A DNA stretch of 9,361 nt. Origin: Gammaproteobacteria bacterium (lineage in GTDB: Bacteria; Pseudomonadota; Gammaproteobacteria; Pseudomonadales; Azotimanducaceae). This document shows positions 1 through 6,884 of the stretch, one piece after another (the first letter of the stretch is position 1; every line of letters begins with the position of its first letter). The stretch lies in assembly GCA_018667205.1 (NCBI GenBank), contig JABIVN010000148.1:1-9361 (forward strand), read 5' to 3'. Under the pieces are notes generated by a model. The model was not told the origin of the DNA and made no database searches. It worked only from the letters and a program-made list of their open reading frames with translations. The position numbers were made by a program, and so were the translations under genes.

Positions 1-306
1 AAGGTTATTCAGGAACTGCAGGGTAACCGACCTATTATTGTCAGAGTTTTTGATGAGCTTGCGCGCCAGCTGTCACCAAGAGTCTTTTTTATATCCCTTG
101 GTGTACAAGCTCAAGACCTGTCAATTCAAGGTGTCGCTGAGTCGAACAACAGAATTTCAAATCAACTCCGTAACTTCACGGATTCGGATTGGTTCGAGAA
201 GCCAAACGTCACTGCTATTAAGGCTGATCCCAAGTTTGGTCCGCAAGCAAGTCAATTTAGCCTGACGGTTGCCCAAACAACGCCGAAAAAGGTCGAGGAG
301 GAATAG
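1..306 (+). CDS. pilN: Type IV pilus inner-membrane assembly protein PilN (partial, C-terminal part)
   Basis: This is the last 101 codons of pilN, open from the first base of the window and ending at TAG 304-306. The protein reads KVIQELQGNRPIIVRVFDEL at its visible start and ends in KKVEEE. In the PilN family, a short cytoplasmic N-terminus binds PilM, a single membrane helix follows, and a periplasmic domain pairs with PilO. Only the periplasmic part is present here: a helix (NRPIIVRVFDELARQLSP), then strands with the typical pattern 'VFFISLGVQAQDLSIQGVAE' and 'FSLTVAQ' near the end. Full PilN proteins are usually around 180-200 residues, so about half is missing upstream. The call rests on this sequence pattern and on the pilO-pilP-pilQ genes directly downstream. 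The 3' end carries the ribosome binding site of pilO, so the two genes are in one operon. Confidence 0.9.
   Translation, partial: KVIQELQGNRPIIVRVFDELARQLSPRVFFISLGVQAQDLSIQGVAESNNRISNQLRNFTDSDWFEKPNVTAIKADPKFGPQASQFSLTVAQTTPKKVEEE
296..301 (+). promoter_or_regulatory. Ribosome binding site of pilO
   Basis: A full AGGAGG Shine-Dalgarno sequence lies within the last codons of pilN, with 7 nt between it and the ATG at 309. It is the strongest ribosome binding site in the window and fixes the pilO start. Confidence 0.85.
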
Positions 307-308
307 CA

Positions 309-944
309 ATGGCGATGGAAGAGCTTCGGGAAAGCCTACAGGGCTTTGATCTTGATCAGCTCAATGACATCAATAATGTAGGCTCATGGCCGTTCGCGGT
401 CAAAGTCATTGTATGGGTAATCTGTTTCGCCGGAGCCCTGGGGCTAGGTTACTTTCTTCATGTGACCGATCTCCAAAAGAAGCTAGGGGTTGTTACTGCC
501 TCTGAGGCAGTGCTCAAGGAGGATTACGAAGAAAAATTCTTCCAAGCCGCCCACCTTGAGGATTATCGGTTGCAGCAAAAAGAGATGGAGGAATCGTTTG
601 AGGCGATTTTGAGGCAATTACCATCGGATACTGAAATCCCGGGGCTAATCGAGGATATCACCCTGGTAGGGCTAAAAAACGGTCTGGTGTTCACCAGTAT
701 CGATCTTCAACCGGAAACGAAGCACGAGTTTTATATTGAAAAACCGATCGCAATTATCGTGTCAGGAAGTTACCACGGTCTTGGGGCGTTTGTGAGTGAT
801 GTGGCTGACCTGTCTCGAATCGTTACATTGCATGACTTTACGATCAAGCCGGCCAGTCGGCTGTCGAGTTCGGACTTACCAGGGAGCAACCTTACCATGT
901 CGATTTTGGCGCGGACCTATCGCTACAACGATGAACGGAGCTAA
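309..944 (+). CDS. pilO: Type IV pilus inner-membrane assembly protein PilO
   Basis: PilO is a bitopic inner-membrane protein. Its periplasmic domain pairs with PilN and contacts PilP, aligning the inner-membrane pilus machinery with the PilQ secretin. This copy has 211 residues, a normal PilO length. The sequence shows a short cytoplasmic N-terminus, one membrane helix at about residues 28-50 (PFAVKVIVWVICFAGALGLG), and a charged helical, probably coiled-coil stretch at about 55-105. A compact periplasmic alpha/beta domain follows, with the family-like segments 'LRQLPSDTEIPGLIEDIT' and 'VSGSYHGLGAFVSDVADLSR'. The start at 309 is set by an AGGAGG site 7 nt upstream. The gene begins 2 nt after the pilN stop, so the two are translationally close. 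Its stop (942-944) lies just before pilP. Confidence 0.95.
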   Translation: MAMEELRESLQGFDLDQLNDINNVGSWPFAVKVIVWVICFAGALGLGYFLHVTDLQKKLGVVTASEAVLKEDYEEKFFQAAHLEDYRLQQKEMEESFEAILRQLPSDTEIPGLIEDITLVGLKNGLVFTSIDLQPETKHEFYIEKPIAIIVSGSYHGLGAFVSDVADLSRIVTLHDFTIKPASRLSSSDLPGSNLTMSILARTYRYNDERS

Positions 945-957
945 TGGCAGCAAAGTT

Positions 958-1503
958 ATGCAGACTATATCGGGGATAAGCAAGTTATTAGGGTTAATGC
1001 TAGCGACGTTGTTGCTGGCAGGGTGTGGGGGTGGAGATCAGTTTTCGGATTTAAGAAGCTATATGAAGGAAGTGGAGAAAAAGCCAAGAGGAAGGATTGC
1101 GCCACTTCCGGAGTTTGAGTCATACACAACATTTACATACGGTGCCGCAAACAAACGTAGCCCATTTGAACCTCCAGTCATCGTAGCGCCCAAATCTTCA
1201 GAACGAAAAAAGAACATCGGCGTGAAGCCTCCGCAGAATCACGTGAAAGAATATTTGGAACGATTTCAGCTGACATCGCTAGCGATGGTAGGCACTTTGC
1301 AACAAGGTAAGTCGACGTTCGCGCTGATCGAAGATTCACTGGGCGGTGTTCACCGGGTACAGGTCGGTGACTACATGGGGGATAAGTGGGGTCAGATAGA
1401 AAGCATTGAAGAAGCACGAATCGATATCACTGAAATTGTCAGTGATGGTGCGGATGGGTGGCTTAGAAGACCTCGAGCAGTTGAGCTTCGGGGTCTTGAG
1501 TAA
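958..1503 (+). CDS. pilP: Type IV pilus assembly lipoprotein PilP
   Basis: PilP is an inner-membrane lipoprotein whose periplasmic domain bridges the PilN/PilO dimer and the N0 domain of the secretin PilQ. With the ATG at 958 it has 181 residues, usual for the family. The N-terminus is a lipoprotein signal (LLGLMLATLLLAGC) with lipobox LAGC, so Cys23 is the predicted acylated residue. A flexible linker follows with the typical 'DLRSYMKEVEKKPRGRIAPL' and 'YGAANKRSPFEPP' segments. The folded C-terminal domain contains 'LERFQLTSLAMVGTL', 'VHRVQVGDYMG' and a final 'GWLRRPRAVELRG', all characteristic of PilP. The start is uncertain: an in-frame ATG at 931 would overlap pilO by 14 nt and add nine residues (MNGANGSKV). 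Neither start has a strong Shine-Dalgarno site; GGAG at 937-940 lies 17 nt from the 958 ATG. The stop (1501-1503) directly abuts the pilQ region. Confidence 0.93.
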   Translation: MQTISGISKLLGLMLATLLLAGCGGGDQFSDLRSYMKEVEKKPRGRIAPLPEFESYTTFTYGAANKRSPFEPPVIVAPKSSERKKNIGVKPPQNHVKEYLERFQLTSLAMVGTLQQGKSTFALIEDSLGGVHRVQVGDYMGDKWGQIESIEEARIDITEIVSDGADGWLRRPRAVELRGLE

Positions 1504-1512
1504 TTGGAACTT

Positions 1513-3693
1513 ATGAATGGCATTGATATGACCAGTGCTCAAATGGTGAAAACAATGAAAAAAAATCTATCGGCCTTACCTGGGCTGTTCAAGTCGTTAC
1601 AGGCCATGCCGTCACAGGCCATGCCGTCACTATTTGCTATTCTGGTGTTGATGTTTTCATCCGCCGCGTTTGGTGTGGCGATGGAAAACATTGAGTTCTC
1701 GTCGTTGCCTGGTGATAAGACAGAAATAAGAATGACATTCGATGGAATGCCTCCGTCACCCACGGGTTATACGATCGAGCAACCAGCAAGAATTGCGCTG
1801 GACTTGAGCGGAGTCTCGAGCGCGCTTGCGGCGAAGCATCACCCATTAGGTTCTGGTAATGCCAGAAGCGTGACGGTGGTTGAGTCTGGAGACCGAACGC
1901 GAGTGATCGTCTCCATGAGTGAGTTGGTTGCATATAGCGCGCGGGTGCTTGGTAATTCACTCTATGTGCTGGTCGGCGAAGACGACTCAGGACTTGTCAG
2001 AAATGATCGGCGTCAGAGTTTAGGGGCCGAGGAAGATTCTTACGGAGACGAGTCTCCGGTCGTCCAGGACATTGATTTCAGGCGAGGCGAGGCAGGCGAA
2101 GGTCGCGTTATCGTGCGTTTATCTGATGTTGGTGTGGGTGTTGATGTGATCAGTGAAGGTGGCAACATCAAAGTTGAGTTCGCCAATACGGTTATCCCCG
2201 AGAGACTTCAGCGCCGGTTGGACGTGACTGACTTTGCTACCCCGGTGATAACGGTTGATTCGATGCCTGAAAATGGCAATACCGTGATGGTGATTGAGCC
2301 TTCAGGAGATTTTGAATACCTGGCTTATCAGGCCGATAACGTTTTCACCCTTGAAGTTAAGCCGATGTCTGCGGCGGAACGTGAATCTTCCAGTCAGGCT
2401 TTTCGTTTTAAGGGAGAAAAGCTGTCCTTGAACTTTCAGGACATCGAGATTCGTTCAGTACTTCAGTTGATCGCAGATTTTACAGATTTGAATCTTGTGG
2501 CAAGCGATACAGTGTCCGGTCGGATTACGCTTCGATTGAAGAACGTTCCATGGGACCAGGCGCTTGAAATCATTATGAAGACCAAAGGTCTGGACAAGAG
2601 ATTAGTGGGTAACGTTCTGATGATCGCTCCGGCAGCAGAGTTGGCGGCCCGTGAGCAGATGGAGTTGGAGTCCCGGCAACAAATATCTGAGTTGGCGCCG
2701 TTGCGAACAGAGTTTATTGAAGTGAAGTACGCAAGTGCCGGGGAAATATTCGGCCTTTTTCAGAGTGCCGGAGAAGGTGAAGGGGAAGGTGTTATTTCCA
2801 GCCGTGGTTCGGTGATTGTCGATGAGAGGACCAACGCGATTATCATTACTGAAACAATCGAACGGATTAATAAATTCCGAGAGGTGCTGGATAGGCTTGA
2901 TGTGCCGGTCCGCCAGGTGCTTATCGAGGCGCGCATCGTTACTGCAAGTTCGAGTTTTGGCGAGTCGCTTGGTGTCCGTTGGGGCGCCTTGGGCTACGGT
3001 AGTCATGATAATGGTAAGGTTAATACCCAATTTGGTGGCTCGTTGACTACAATTGGCGAGATTCGTGACTCAGTGACATCCGGAGGAGGGTTTACCTATT
3101 CAGCGGAAGATAATCTGATTGTAGACCTGCCGGCTGCGGGTGATTCTTCAAGTTTTGCGTTTGGTATCATTGGTGAAGATTATCTTCTTGATATGGAGCT
3201 TAGTGCGCTGGAAACCGAAGGCCGAGGTGAGGTAATTGCCCGTCCAAAGGTCATTACCTCCGATAAACAGGAGGCGACGATCGAATCGGGTGACCAGATT
3301 CCGTATCAGGAGGCATCCTCCAGTGGTGCGACCGCAACCCAGTTTATTGATGCGGTGCTGGGGCTAAGGGTCACGCCAAGGATTACGCCGGATGATAGGA
3401 TTATCATGGACTTAGAGGTGAATCAGGATTCGATCGGCGCCGTGTTCGGTGGCATACCGAGTATTCGGACGAATAGCATTAAGACGCAAGTACTGGTTAA
3501 CAATGGCGAGACTATCGTGCTGGGTGGTGTTTTCCAGACAGTGGTGTCAGAGGGCGTGAGCAAGACGCCAATCCTGGGTGACCTGCCTTGGTTAGGAAAT
3601 CTGTTTAAAAGCAGGACTAAATCGGACGATAAACAAGAACTTCTTATTTTCATCACGCCCCGTCTGATTCGTGATTCACTCACCTCCAGATAA
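1513..3693 (+). CDS. pilQ: Type IV pilus outer-membrane secretin PilQ
   Basis: PilQ forms the outer-membrane ring through which the type IV pilus leaves and re-enters the cell. Counting residues from the TTG at 1504, the order is as follows. A long N-terminus and hydrophobic signal (SLFAILVLMFSSAAFGVA) has likely cleavage near 59/60. Two AMIN-type peptidoglycan-binding regions span about 60-160 and 185-290. The secretin N0/STN domain is at about 300-385 (FRFKGEKLSLNFQDIEIRSV), and N1 is at about 400-465 with a Gly-Glu-rich loop (GEGEGEG). The secretin barrel runs from about 467 to the end. Its hallmarks are VPVRQVLIEARIV, 'GEVIARPKVITSDKQEATIE', 'VNNGETIVLGG', and the closing 'GDLPWLGNLFKSR' and 'ELLIFITPRLI'. 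At about 725 residues it is normal length. ATG 1513 was chosen for its nearby GGA (1506-1508) and its position 9 nt after the pilP stop. TTG 1504 or ATG 1555 (GGTGA at 1545-1549) are possible. It is the last gene of the pil operon. Confidence 0.96.
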   Translation: MNGIDMTSAQMVKTMKKNLSALPGLFKSLQAMPSQAMPSLFAILVLMFSSAAFGVAMENIEFSSLPGDKTEIRMTFDGMPPSPTGYTIEQPARIALDLSGVSSALAAKHHPLGSGNARSVTVVESGDRTRVIVSMSELVAYSARVLGNSLYVLVGEDDSGLVRNDRRQSLGAEEDSYGDESPVVQDIDFRRGEAGEGRVIVRLSDVGVGVDVISEGGNIKVEFANTVIPERLQRRLDVTDFATPVITVDSMPENGNTVMVIEPSGDFEYLAYQADNVFTLEVKPMSAAERESSSQAFRFKGEKLSLNFQDIEIRSVLQLIADFTDLNLVASDTVSGRITLRLKNVPWDQALEIIMKTKGLDKRLVGNVLMIAPAAELAAREQMELESRQQISELAPLRTEFIEVKYASAGEIFGLFQSAGEGEGEGVISSRGSVIVDERTNAIIITETIERINKFREVLDRLDVPVRQVLIEARIVTASSSFGESLGVRWGALGYGSHDNGKVNTQFGGSLTTIGEIRDSVTSGGGFTYSAEDNLIVDLPAAGDSSSFAFGIIGEDYLLDMELSALETEGRGEVIARPKVITSDKQEATIESGDQIPYQEASSSGATATQFIDAVLGLRVTPRITPDDRIIMDLEVNQDSIGAVFGGIPSIRTNSIKTQVLVNNGETIVLGGVFQTVVSEGVSKTPILGDLPWLGNLFKSRTKSDDKQELLIFITPRLIRDSLTSR
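1600..1629 (+). repeat. 15-bp tandem duplication in the 5' end of pilQ
   Basis: Two perfect copies of CAGGCCATGCCGTCA lie head to tail at 1600-1614 and 1615-1629. They encode QAMPSQAMPS just before the hydrophobic core of the PilQ signal peptide. The unit is a multiple of three, so the reading frame is kept. It looks like a simple slippage duplication in a tolerant region that is removed with the signal peptide. Confidence 0.9.
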
Positions 3694-3730
3694 CTTGCGG
3701 GTATGACCTTGTCATTCCTAGTCTAATTTT

Positions 3731-4276
3731 ATGCGTATTCATGTTTCCAGGCCCCTGCGGCTTTTTCTGGTCGGTCCAATGGGGGTAGGGAAGACCACTA
3801 TTGGTAGAATGCTCGCTCGCGAGTTGGGGTTGCGGTTTGTCGATTGTGACGAGGAAATTGAATATCGTGCAGGTGCCAATATCGCCTGGATTTTTGATGT
3901 CGAGGGCGAAACCGGCTTCAGGATGCGCGAGATGCATGTGCTTGATGACTTAACGCAGGAAGATAATGTACTGGTCGCAACGGGCGGTGGTGCAGTTCTG
4001 AATGATGAAAATCGACGCTACCTTAAAGAGCGGGGCATTGTCGTTCACCTTGATACGTCGGTGGACCTGCTGGTGAAACGCACGGCCAATGATAAAAAGC
4101 GTCCACTCCTGCAGAACGGTAATCCGAGAGCCATCTTGGAAAAAATCAAGAGAGACCGTGATCCTTTGTATCGAGAAGTGTCAAATGTACGCGTGTTCGT
4201 TGGCCACAACAGTAGCAGGAAAGCTGTTTTGCAGATATTAGAAAACCTTAAAAAAGAAGGATTAACACAAGACTAA
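3731..4276 (+). CDS. aroK: Shikimate kinase AroK
   Basis: The enzyme phosphorylates shikimate with ATP to shikimate 3-phosphate, step 5 of chorismate synthesis, in the cytoplasm. It has 181 residues, close to the usual 170-180. Visible elements are: the Walker A loop GPMGVGKTT (residues 15-23); the shikimate-binding Asp40 in FVDCDEEIE; WIFDVEGETGFRMRE (53-67) with Arg64 for the shikimate carboxylate; the glycine motif ATGGGA (83-88); the LID segment NDKKRPLL with Arg124; and the late arginine Arg148 in LYREV. All key residues are present. The ATG at 3731 is the first possible start after an in-frame TAG at 3719-3721, and it has no recognisable Shine-Dalgarno sequence. It follows pilQ by 37 nt and overlaps aroB by 1 nt (TAATG), so aroK and aroB are probably co-transcribed and may be read through from the pil operon. 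Confidence 0.97.
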   Translation: MRIHVSRPLRLFLVGPMGVGKTTIGRMLARELGLRFVDCDEEIEYRAGANIAWIFDVEGETGFRMREMHVLDDLTQEDNVLVATGGGAVLNDENRRYLKERGIVVHLDTSVDLLVKRTANDKKRPLLQNGNPRAILEKIKRDRDPLYREVSNVRVFVGHNSSRKAVLQILENLKKEGLTQD

Positions 4277-5367
4277 TGGAAAATATTCGCGTTGACCTAG
4301 GAGCGAATTCCTACGATATCTGTATTGGGTCGGGACTGTTGCGAACTGGTAACATGCTGCTTGAAAAGATTCAGGGTAGACGGGTATTTGTCGTCTCCAA
4401 CCAAGTGGTCGCTGATCATTATTTGGACAGGGTCAGGCAGCAGTTGAAAGGGGTTGACGTAGATGTACACCTGATGCCGGACGGTGAACAATTCAAAACA
4501 CTGCAGACACTGGAGGCGATCATCGGCGATCTGCTTGCCAAGGGTCACAATCGATCGACGACGATCGTCGCTCTGGGGGGAGGGGTGGTTGGCGATACTG
4601 CGGGTTACGCTGCAGCCACCTACCAGCGTGGCGTTCCGTTTATACAGGTACCAACCACCTTGTTATCACAGGTGGATTCTTCGGTTGGAGGAAAAACCGC
4701 CGTTAATCATGAGCTAGGTAAGAACATGATTGGGGCCTTCTACCAGCCAAAGGGTGTTTATATCGATACCGATACGTTGCTGACGTTACCCGAACGGGAG
4801 TTATCTGCCGGGCTAGCAGAGATTATTAAGCATGGTGTGCTGGCGGATTCTGAATACTTTGACCTGATTGAGAAAGATATCGGTCAATTGCGGCAAAAGG
4901 ATGAGGGAGCCCTGATCAGCGCCATTAAAGGCAGCTGTCAGATTAAGGCATCGGTCGTTGCCGAAGATGAGAGAGAATCGGGAAAACGTGCCCTTTTGAA
5001 CTTTGGCCATACTTTTGCCCATGCTATAGAAACGGGAATGGGTTACGGGCAGTGGTTGCATGGTGAGGCGGTAGGTGCGGGAATGGTGATGGCTGCCGAT
5101 CTTTCAGCCAGACTTGGCCGGTGTTCCCTTGATGATAGTCAACGAATAAAAGCGCTCGTGAAAAGCGCTGGGTTGCCGATTGCCGGTCCAGCAGAGGTGT
5201 CCACAGAGGCTATGTTGGCTTTTATGGCGAAGGATAAAAAAGCAACGGATGAGGGTTTAAGGTTCGTGTTGATAGCGGGCGGTATTGGCAAGACCGACAT
5301 TGTGCAGGACGTCCCCGTGAGTGTTCTCAGGCAGACACTCACGGCTGGCTTACGACTTTGTGAGTAA
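4276..5367 (+). CDS. aroB: 3-dehydroquinate synthase AroB
   Basis: AroB converts DAHP to 3-dehydroquinate, step 2 of the shikimate pathway, using NAD+ and a divalent metal (zinc or cobalt) in the cytoplasm. The 363 residues are typical of bacterial AroB. The NAD-binding signature is ALGGGVVGD (about 99-107). It is followed by 'RGVPFIQVPTTLLSQVDSSV' and GGKTAVN (about 118-144), the most conserved stretch of the family. The three expected metal ligands are Glu182 (in SAGLAEIIKHG), His245 (in NFGHTFAHA) and His262 (in WLHGEAVGAG). The start ATG shares its A with the aroK stop codon (TAATG), which points to translational coupling. An AGAAGGA at 4255-4261 is a possible but rather distant ribosome binding site. 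The 3' end contains a perfect inverted repeat (5315-5344) and lies 6 nt from the end of the convergent gltD. Confidence 0.97.
   Translation: MENIRVDLGANSYDICIGSGLLRTGNMLLEKIQGRRVFVVSNQVVADHYLDRVRQQLKGVDVDVHLMPDGEQFKTLQTLEAIIGDLLAKGHNRSTTIVALGGGVVGDTAGYAAATYQRGVPFIQVPTTLLSQVDSSVGGKTAVNHELGKNMIGAFYQPKGVYIDTDTLLTLPERELSAGLAEIIKHGVLADSEYFDLIEKDIGQLRQKDEGALISAIKGSCQIKASVVAEDERESGKRALLNFGHTFAHAIETGMGYGQWLHGEAVGAGMVMAADLSARLGRCSLDDSQRIKALVKSAGLPIAGPAEVSTEAMLAFMAKDKKATDEGLRFVLIAGGIGKTDIVQDVPVSVLRQTLTAGLRLCE
5315..5344. terminator. Perfect hairpin at the aroB/gltD convergent junction (possible terminator or mRNA 3' structure)
   Basis: CCGTGAGTGT (5315-5324) and ACACTCACGG (5335-5344) form a perfect 10-bp stem with a 10-nt loop. 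It lies inside aroB, about 20 nt before its stop codon. On the other strand it lies about 30 nt beyond the gltD stop, where a terminator for gltBD would be expected. No run of T follows it on either strand, so it is not a classical intrinsic terminator. It could protect or end the gltBD transcript, or be chance within coding sequence. The structure is certain as a sequence pattern; its function is inferred. Confidence 0.35.
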
Positions 5368-5373
5368 AGCTTG

Positions 5374-6813
5374 TCAGGGCAGCTGAGTAGAACCCATTAG
5401 GTCTCTGTCAATCTCTCGTGCGGCTTCACGGCCCTCATTAATGGCCCTGACGACAAGATCCTGTCCCCTTCTGCAGTCCGCTGCGGCGTAGACTTTTGGC
5501 ACAGAAGTTTTGAAATCCTTTTTGGTCGCCAGAAAGTTGCCGCGCCCGTCTATCTCCATCCCAAGTGCCTGGTTGATATAGTGTTCTGGCTGTAGGAAGC
5601 CCATTGATAACATAATGAGGTCAGCTTCCCAGGTTTTCTCAGTGCCCTGAATCTCTTTGAGTTGATCGTCAACGTTGACGGTGACGATACCGTTAAGATT
5701 GCCATTTTCATCCTGCAGGAATTCTTTACTCATAATCGAATAAACACGAGGGTCGTCGCCAAACTTTTCTGCAGCTTCTGCGTGACCGTAATCCACTCGA
5801 TAGACTTTTGGCCAAAGCGGCCAAGGATTGCTGGCTGCGCGCTCTTCAGGAGGGCGTGGCATCAACTCGAAGTTAACGAGTGATTTGCAACCGTGTCGCA
5901 GTGAAGTACCAATACAATCTGTTCCAGTATCACCACCGCCAATGACGATAACGTTTTTGTCTTTGGCGGAAATATAGTTGCCATCTTCAAGGTTCGAATC
6001 CAACAGGCTCTTGGTGTTGGCAGTCAGAAAATCCATTGCCAGGTGAACACCTTTCGCTTCACGACCTGGTATTGGAAGGTCCCTTGCTAGGGTTGCCCCG
6101 GTTGCCAGAAGCACACCATCATTGCCGTCAACGAGCGCTTTGACGTCGACATTGTTACCAACGTCTGCATTGACGATGAATTCAATACCTTCCTCGCGCA
6201 TTAGCTGAACTCGTCGTTCGATATCCGACTTTTCAAGTTTCATGTTCGGGATACCATACATCAACAGGCCACCCAGCCTGTCAGCGCGTTCGTAAACTGT
6301 CACCTGGTGTCCTGCGGTGTTCAATTGCGCTGCTGCTGAGAGTCCACAGGGACCGGAGCCTATGACGGCGATTTTTTTACCTGTTCTGGTCGCGGGTGGA
6401 TTTGCGACAACCCAACCCTCTGCAAAACCACGGTCTATAATAGCTGACTCTACGTTCTTGATGGTTACCGGTGGGTTGGTGATACCCAGAACACAGGCGC
6501 CCTCGCATGGGGCGGGACAAACCCTGCCGGTAAACTCGGGGAAGTTGTTGGTCTTGTGCAGCCGGTCCAGCGCTTCGCGCCAGCGACCCTTGTACACAAG
6601 GTCGTTCCATTCGGGAATCAGGTTGTGGATAGGACAGCCATTACCAGACTGGCAGAAGGGTACTCCGCAATCCATGCACCGTGAGCCCTGCGTCTGCAGG
6701 TGCTCGTCGTTGTGGTCGGTATAGATCTCCTTGAAATCAATCAACCGTTCGGCTGCGTTGCGATAGGGTGCTACTTCCCTGTCAAATTCCTTAAACCCTG
6801 TTGGCTTACCCAT
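5374..6813 (-). CDS. gltD: Glutamate synthase (NADPH) small subunit GltD
   Basis: GltD is the beta subunit of bacterial glutamate synthase. It oxidises NADPH at its FAD and passes electrons through iron-sulfur clusters to GltB, where glutamine and 2-oxoglutarate become two glutamates. It has 479 residues, usual for the family. The N-terminus ([13 protein letters not shown]) is the common GltD beginning. The cysteine-rich cluster region has Cys46, 49, 54 and 60 ([16 protein letters not shown]) and Cys99, 103 and 107 ([11 protein letters not shown]). The FAD-binding loop is IGSGPCG at 151-157, and the NADPH-binding loop is GGGDTG at 292-297. A C-terminal FAD motif includes [20 protein letters not shown]. 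The start has only a weak upstream purine stretch. It lies 58 nt downstream of gltB across a region of tandem repeats and ends 6 nt from the aroB stop on the other strand. Confidence 0.97.
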   Translation of the reverse strand: MGKPTGFKEFDREVAPYRNAAERLIDFKEIYTDHNDEHLQTQGSRCMDCGVPFCQSGNGCPIHNLIPEWNDLVYKGRWREALDRLHKTNNFPEFTGRVCPAPCEGACVLGITNPPVTIKNVESAIIDRGFAEGWVVANPPATRTGKKIAVIGSGPCGLSAAAQLNTAGHQVTVYERADRLGGLLMYGIPNMKLEKSDIERRVQLMREEGIEFIVNADVGNNVDVKALVDGNDGVLLATGATLARDLPIPGREAKGVHLAMDFLTANTKSLLDSNLEDGNYISAKDKNVIVIGGGDTGTDCIGTSLRHGCKSLVNFELMPRPPEERAASNPWPLWPKVYRVDYGHAEAAEKFGDDPRVYSIMSKEFLQDENGNLNGIVTVNVDDQLKEIQGTEKTWEADLIMLSMGFLQPEHYINQALGMEIDGRGNFLATKKDFKTSVPKVYAAADCRRGQDLVVRAINEGREAAREIDRDLMGSTQLP

Positions 6814-6827
6814 AACTACACTCTATT

Positions 6828-6884
6828 TATTACTTAAGAACCTACTTACCACTTAAGAGACTGCTTATTACTTAAGAGCCAGCC
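6828..6884. repeat. Three 19-bp tandem repeats spanning the gltB stop and the gltB-gltD spacer
   Basis: On the + strand the units are TATTACTTAAGAACCTACT (6828-6846), TACCACTTAAGAGACTGCT (6847-6865) and TATTACTTAAGAGCCAGCC (6866-6884). They are 14-15 of 19 identical pairwise, with an invariant ACTTAAGA core that contains the palindrome CTTAAG. The third unit includes the gltB stop codon, so the spacer seems to have grown by duplication of the gene's own end. Read in the gltB direction, each CTTAAG supplies a TAA (6874-6872, 6855-6853, 6836-6834). Because the period is 19, these fall in three different frames. Confidence 0.85.

Noticed and set aside
38..265. Open frame of 75 codons on the + strand at the left end
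   Set aside because: It is out of frame with the pilN C-terminus, which reads through 1-306 with recognisable PilN sequence. It is a shadow.
2771..2788. Gly-Glu-rich repeat-like stretch (GEGEGEG) in PilQ
   Set aside because: A short low-complexity loop in the N1 domain. Flexible insertions here are unremarkable in secretins.
3703..3715. Small inverted repeat ATGAC-CTT-GTCAT after the pilQ stop
   Set aside because: Only five base pairs with a 3-nt loop and no following T run. It is too weak to call a terminator, and aroK may be read from the same transcript.
3695..3727. Possible -35/-10 pair (TTGCGG ... TCTAAT) in the pilQ-aroK gap
   Set aside because: Poor match to consensus, and the start site would fall inside or right at the aroK start. 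Not enough to annotate a promoter.
4559..4570. 12-bp palindrome CGACGATCGTCG inside aroB
   Set aside because: It lies in codons for a conserved stretch of the protein, is short, and has no matching partner site nearby. It is best explained as chance.
6317..6724. Open frame of 135 codons on the + strand antisense to gltD
   Set aside because: It overlaps the conserved cysteine-rich and FAD-binding part of GltD on the other strand. It is a shadow with no independent evidence.
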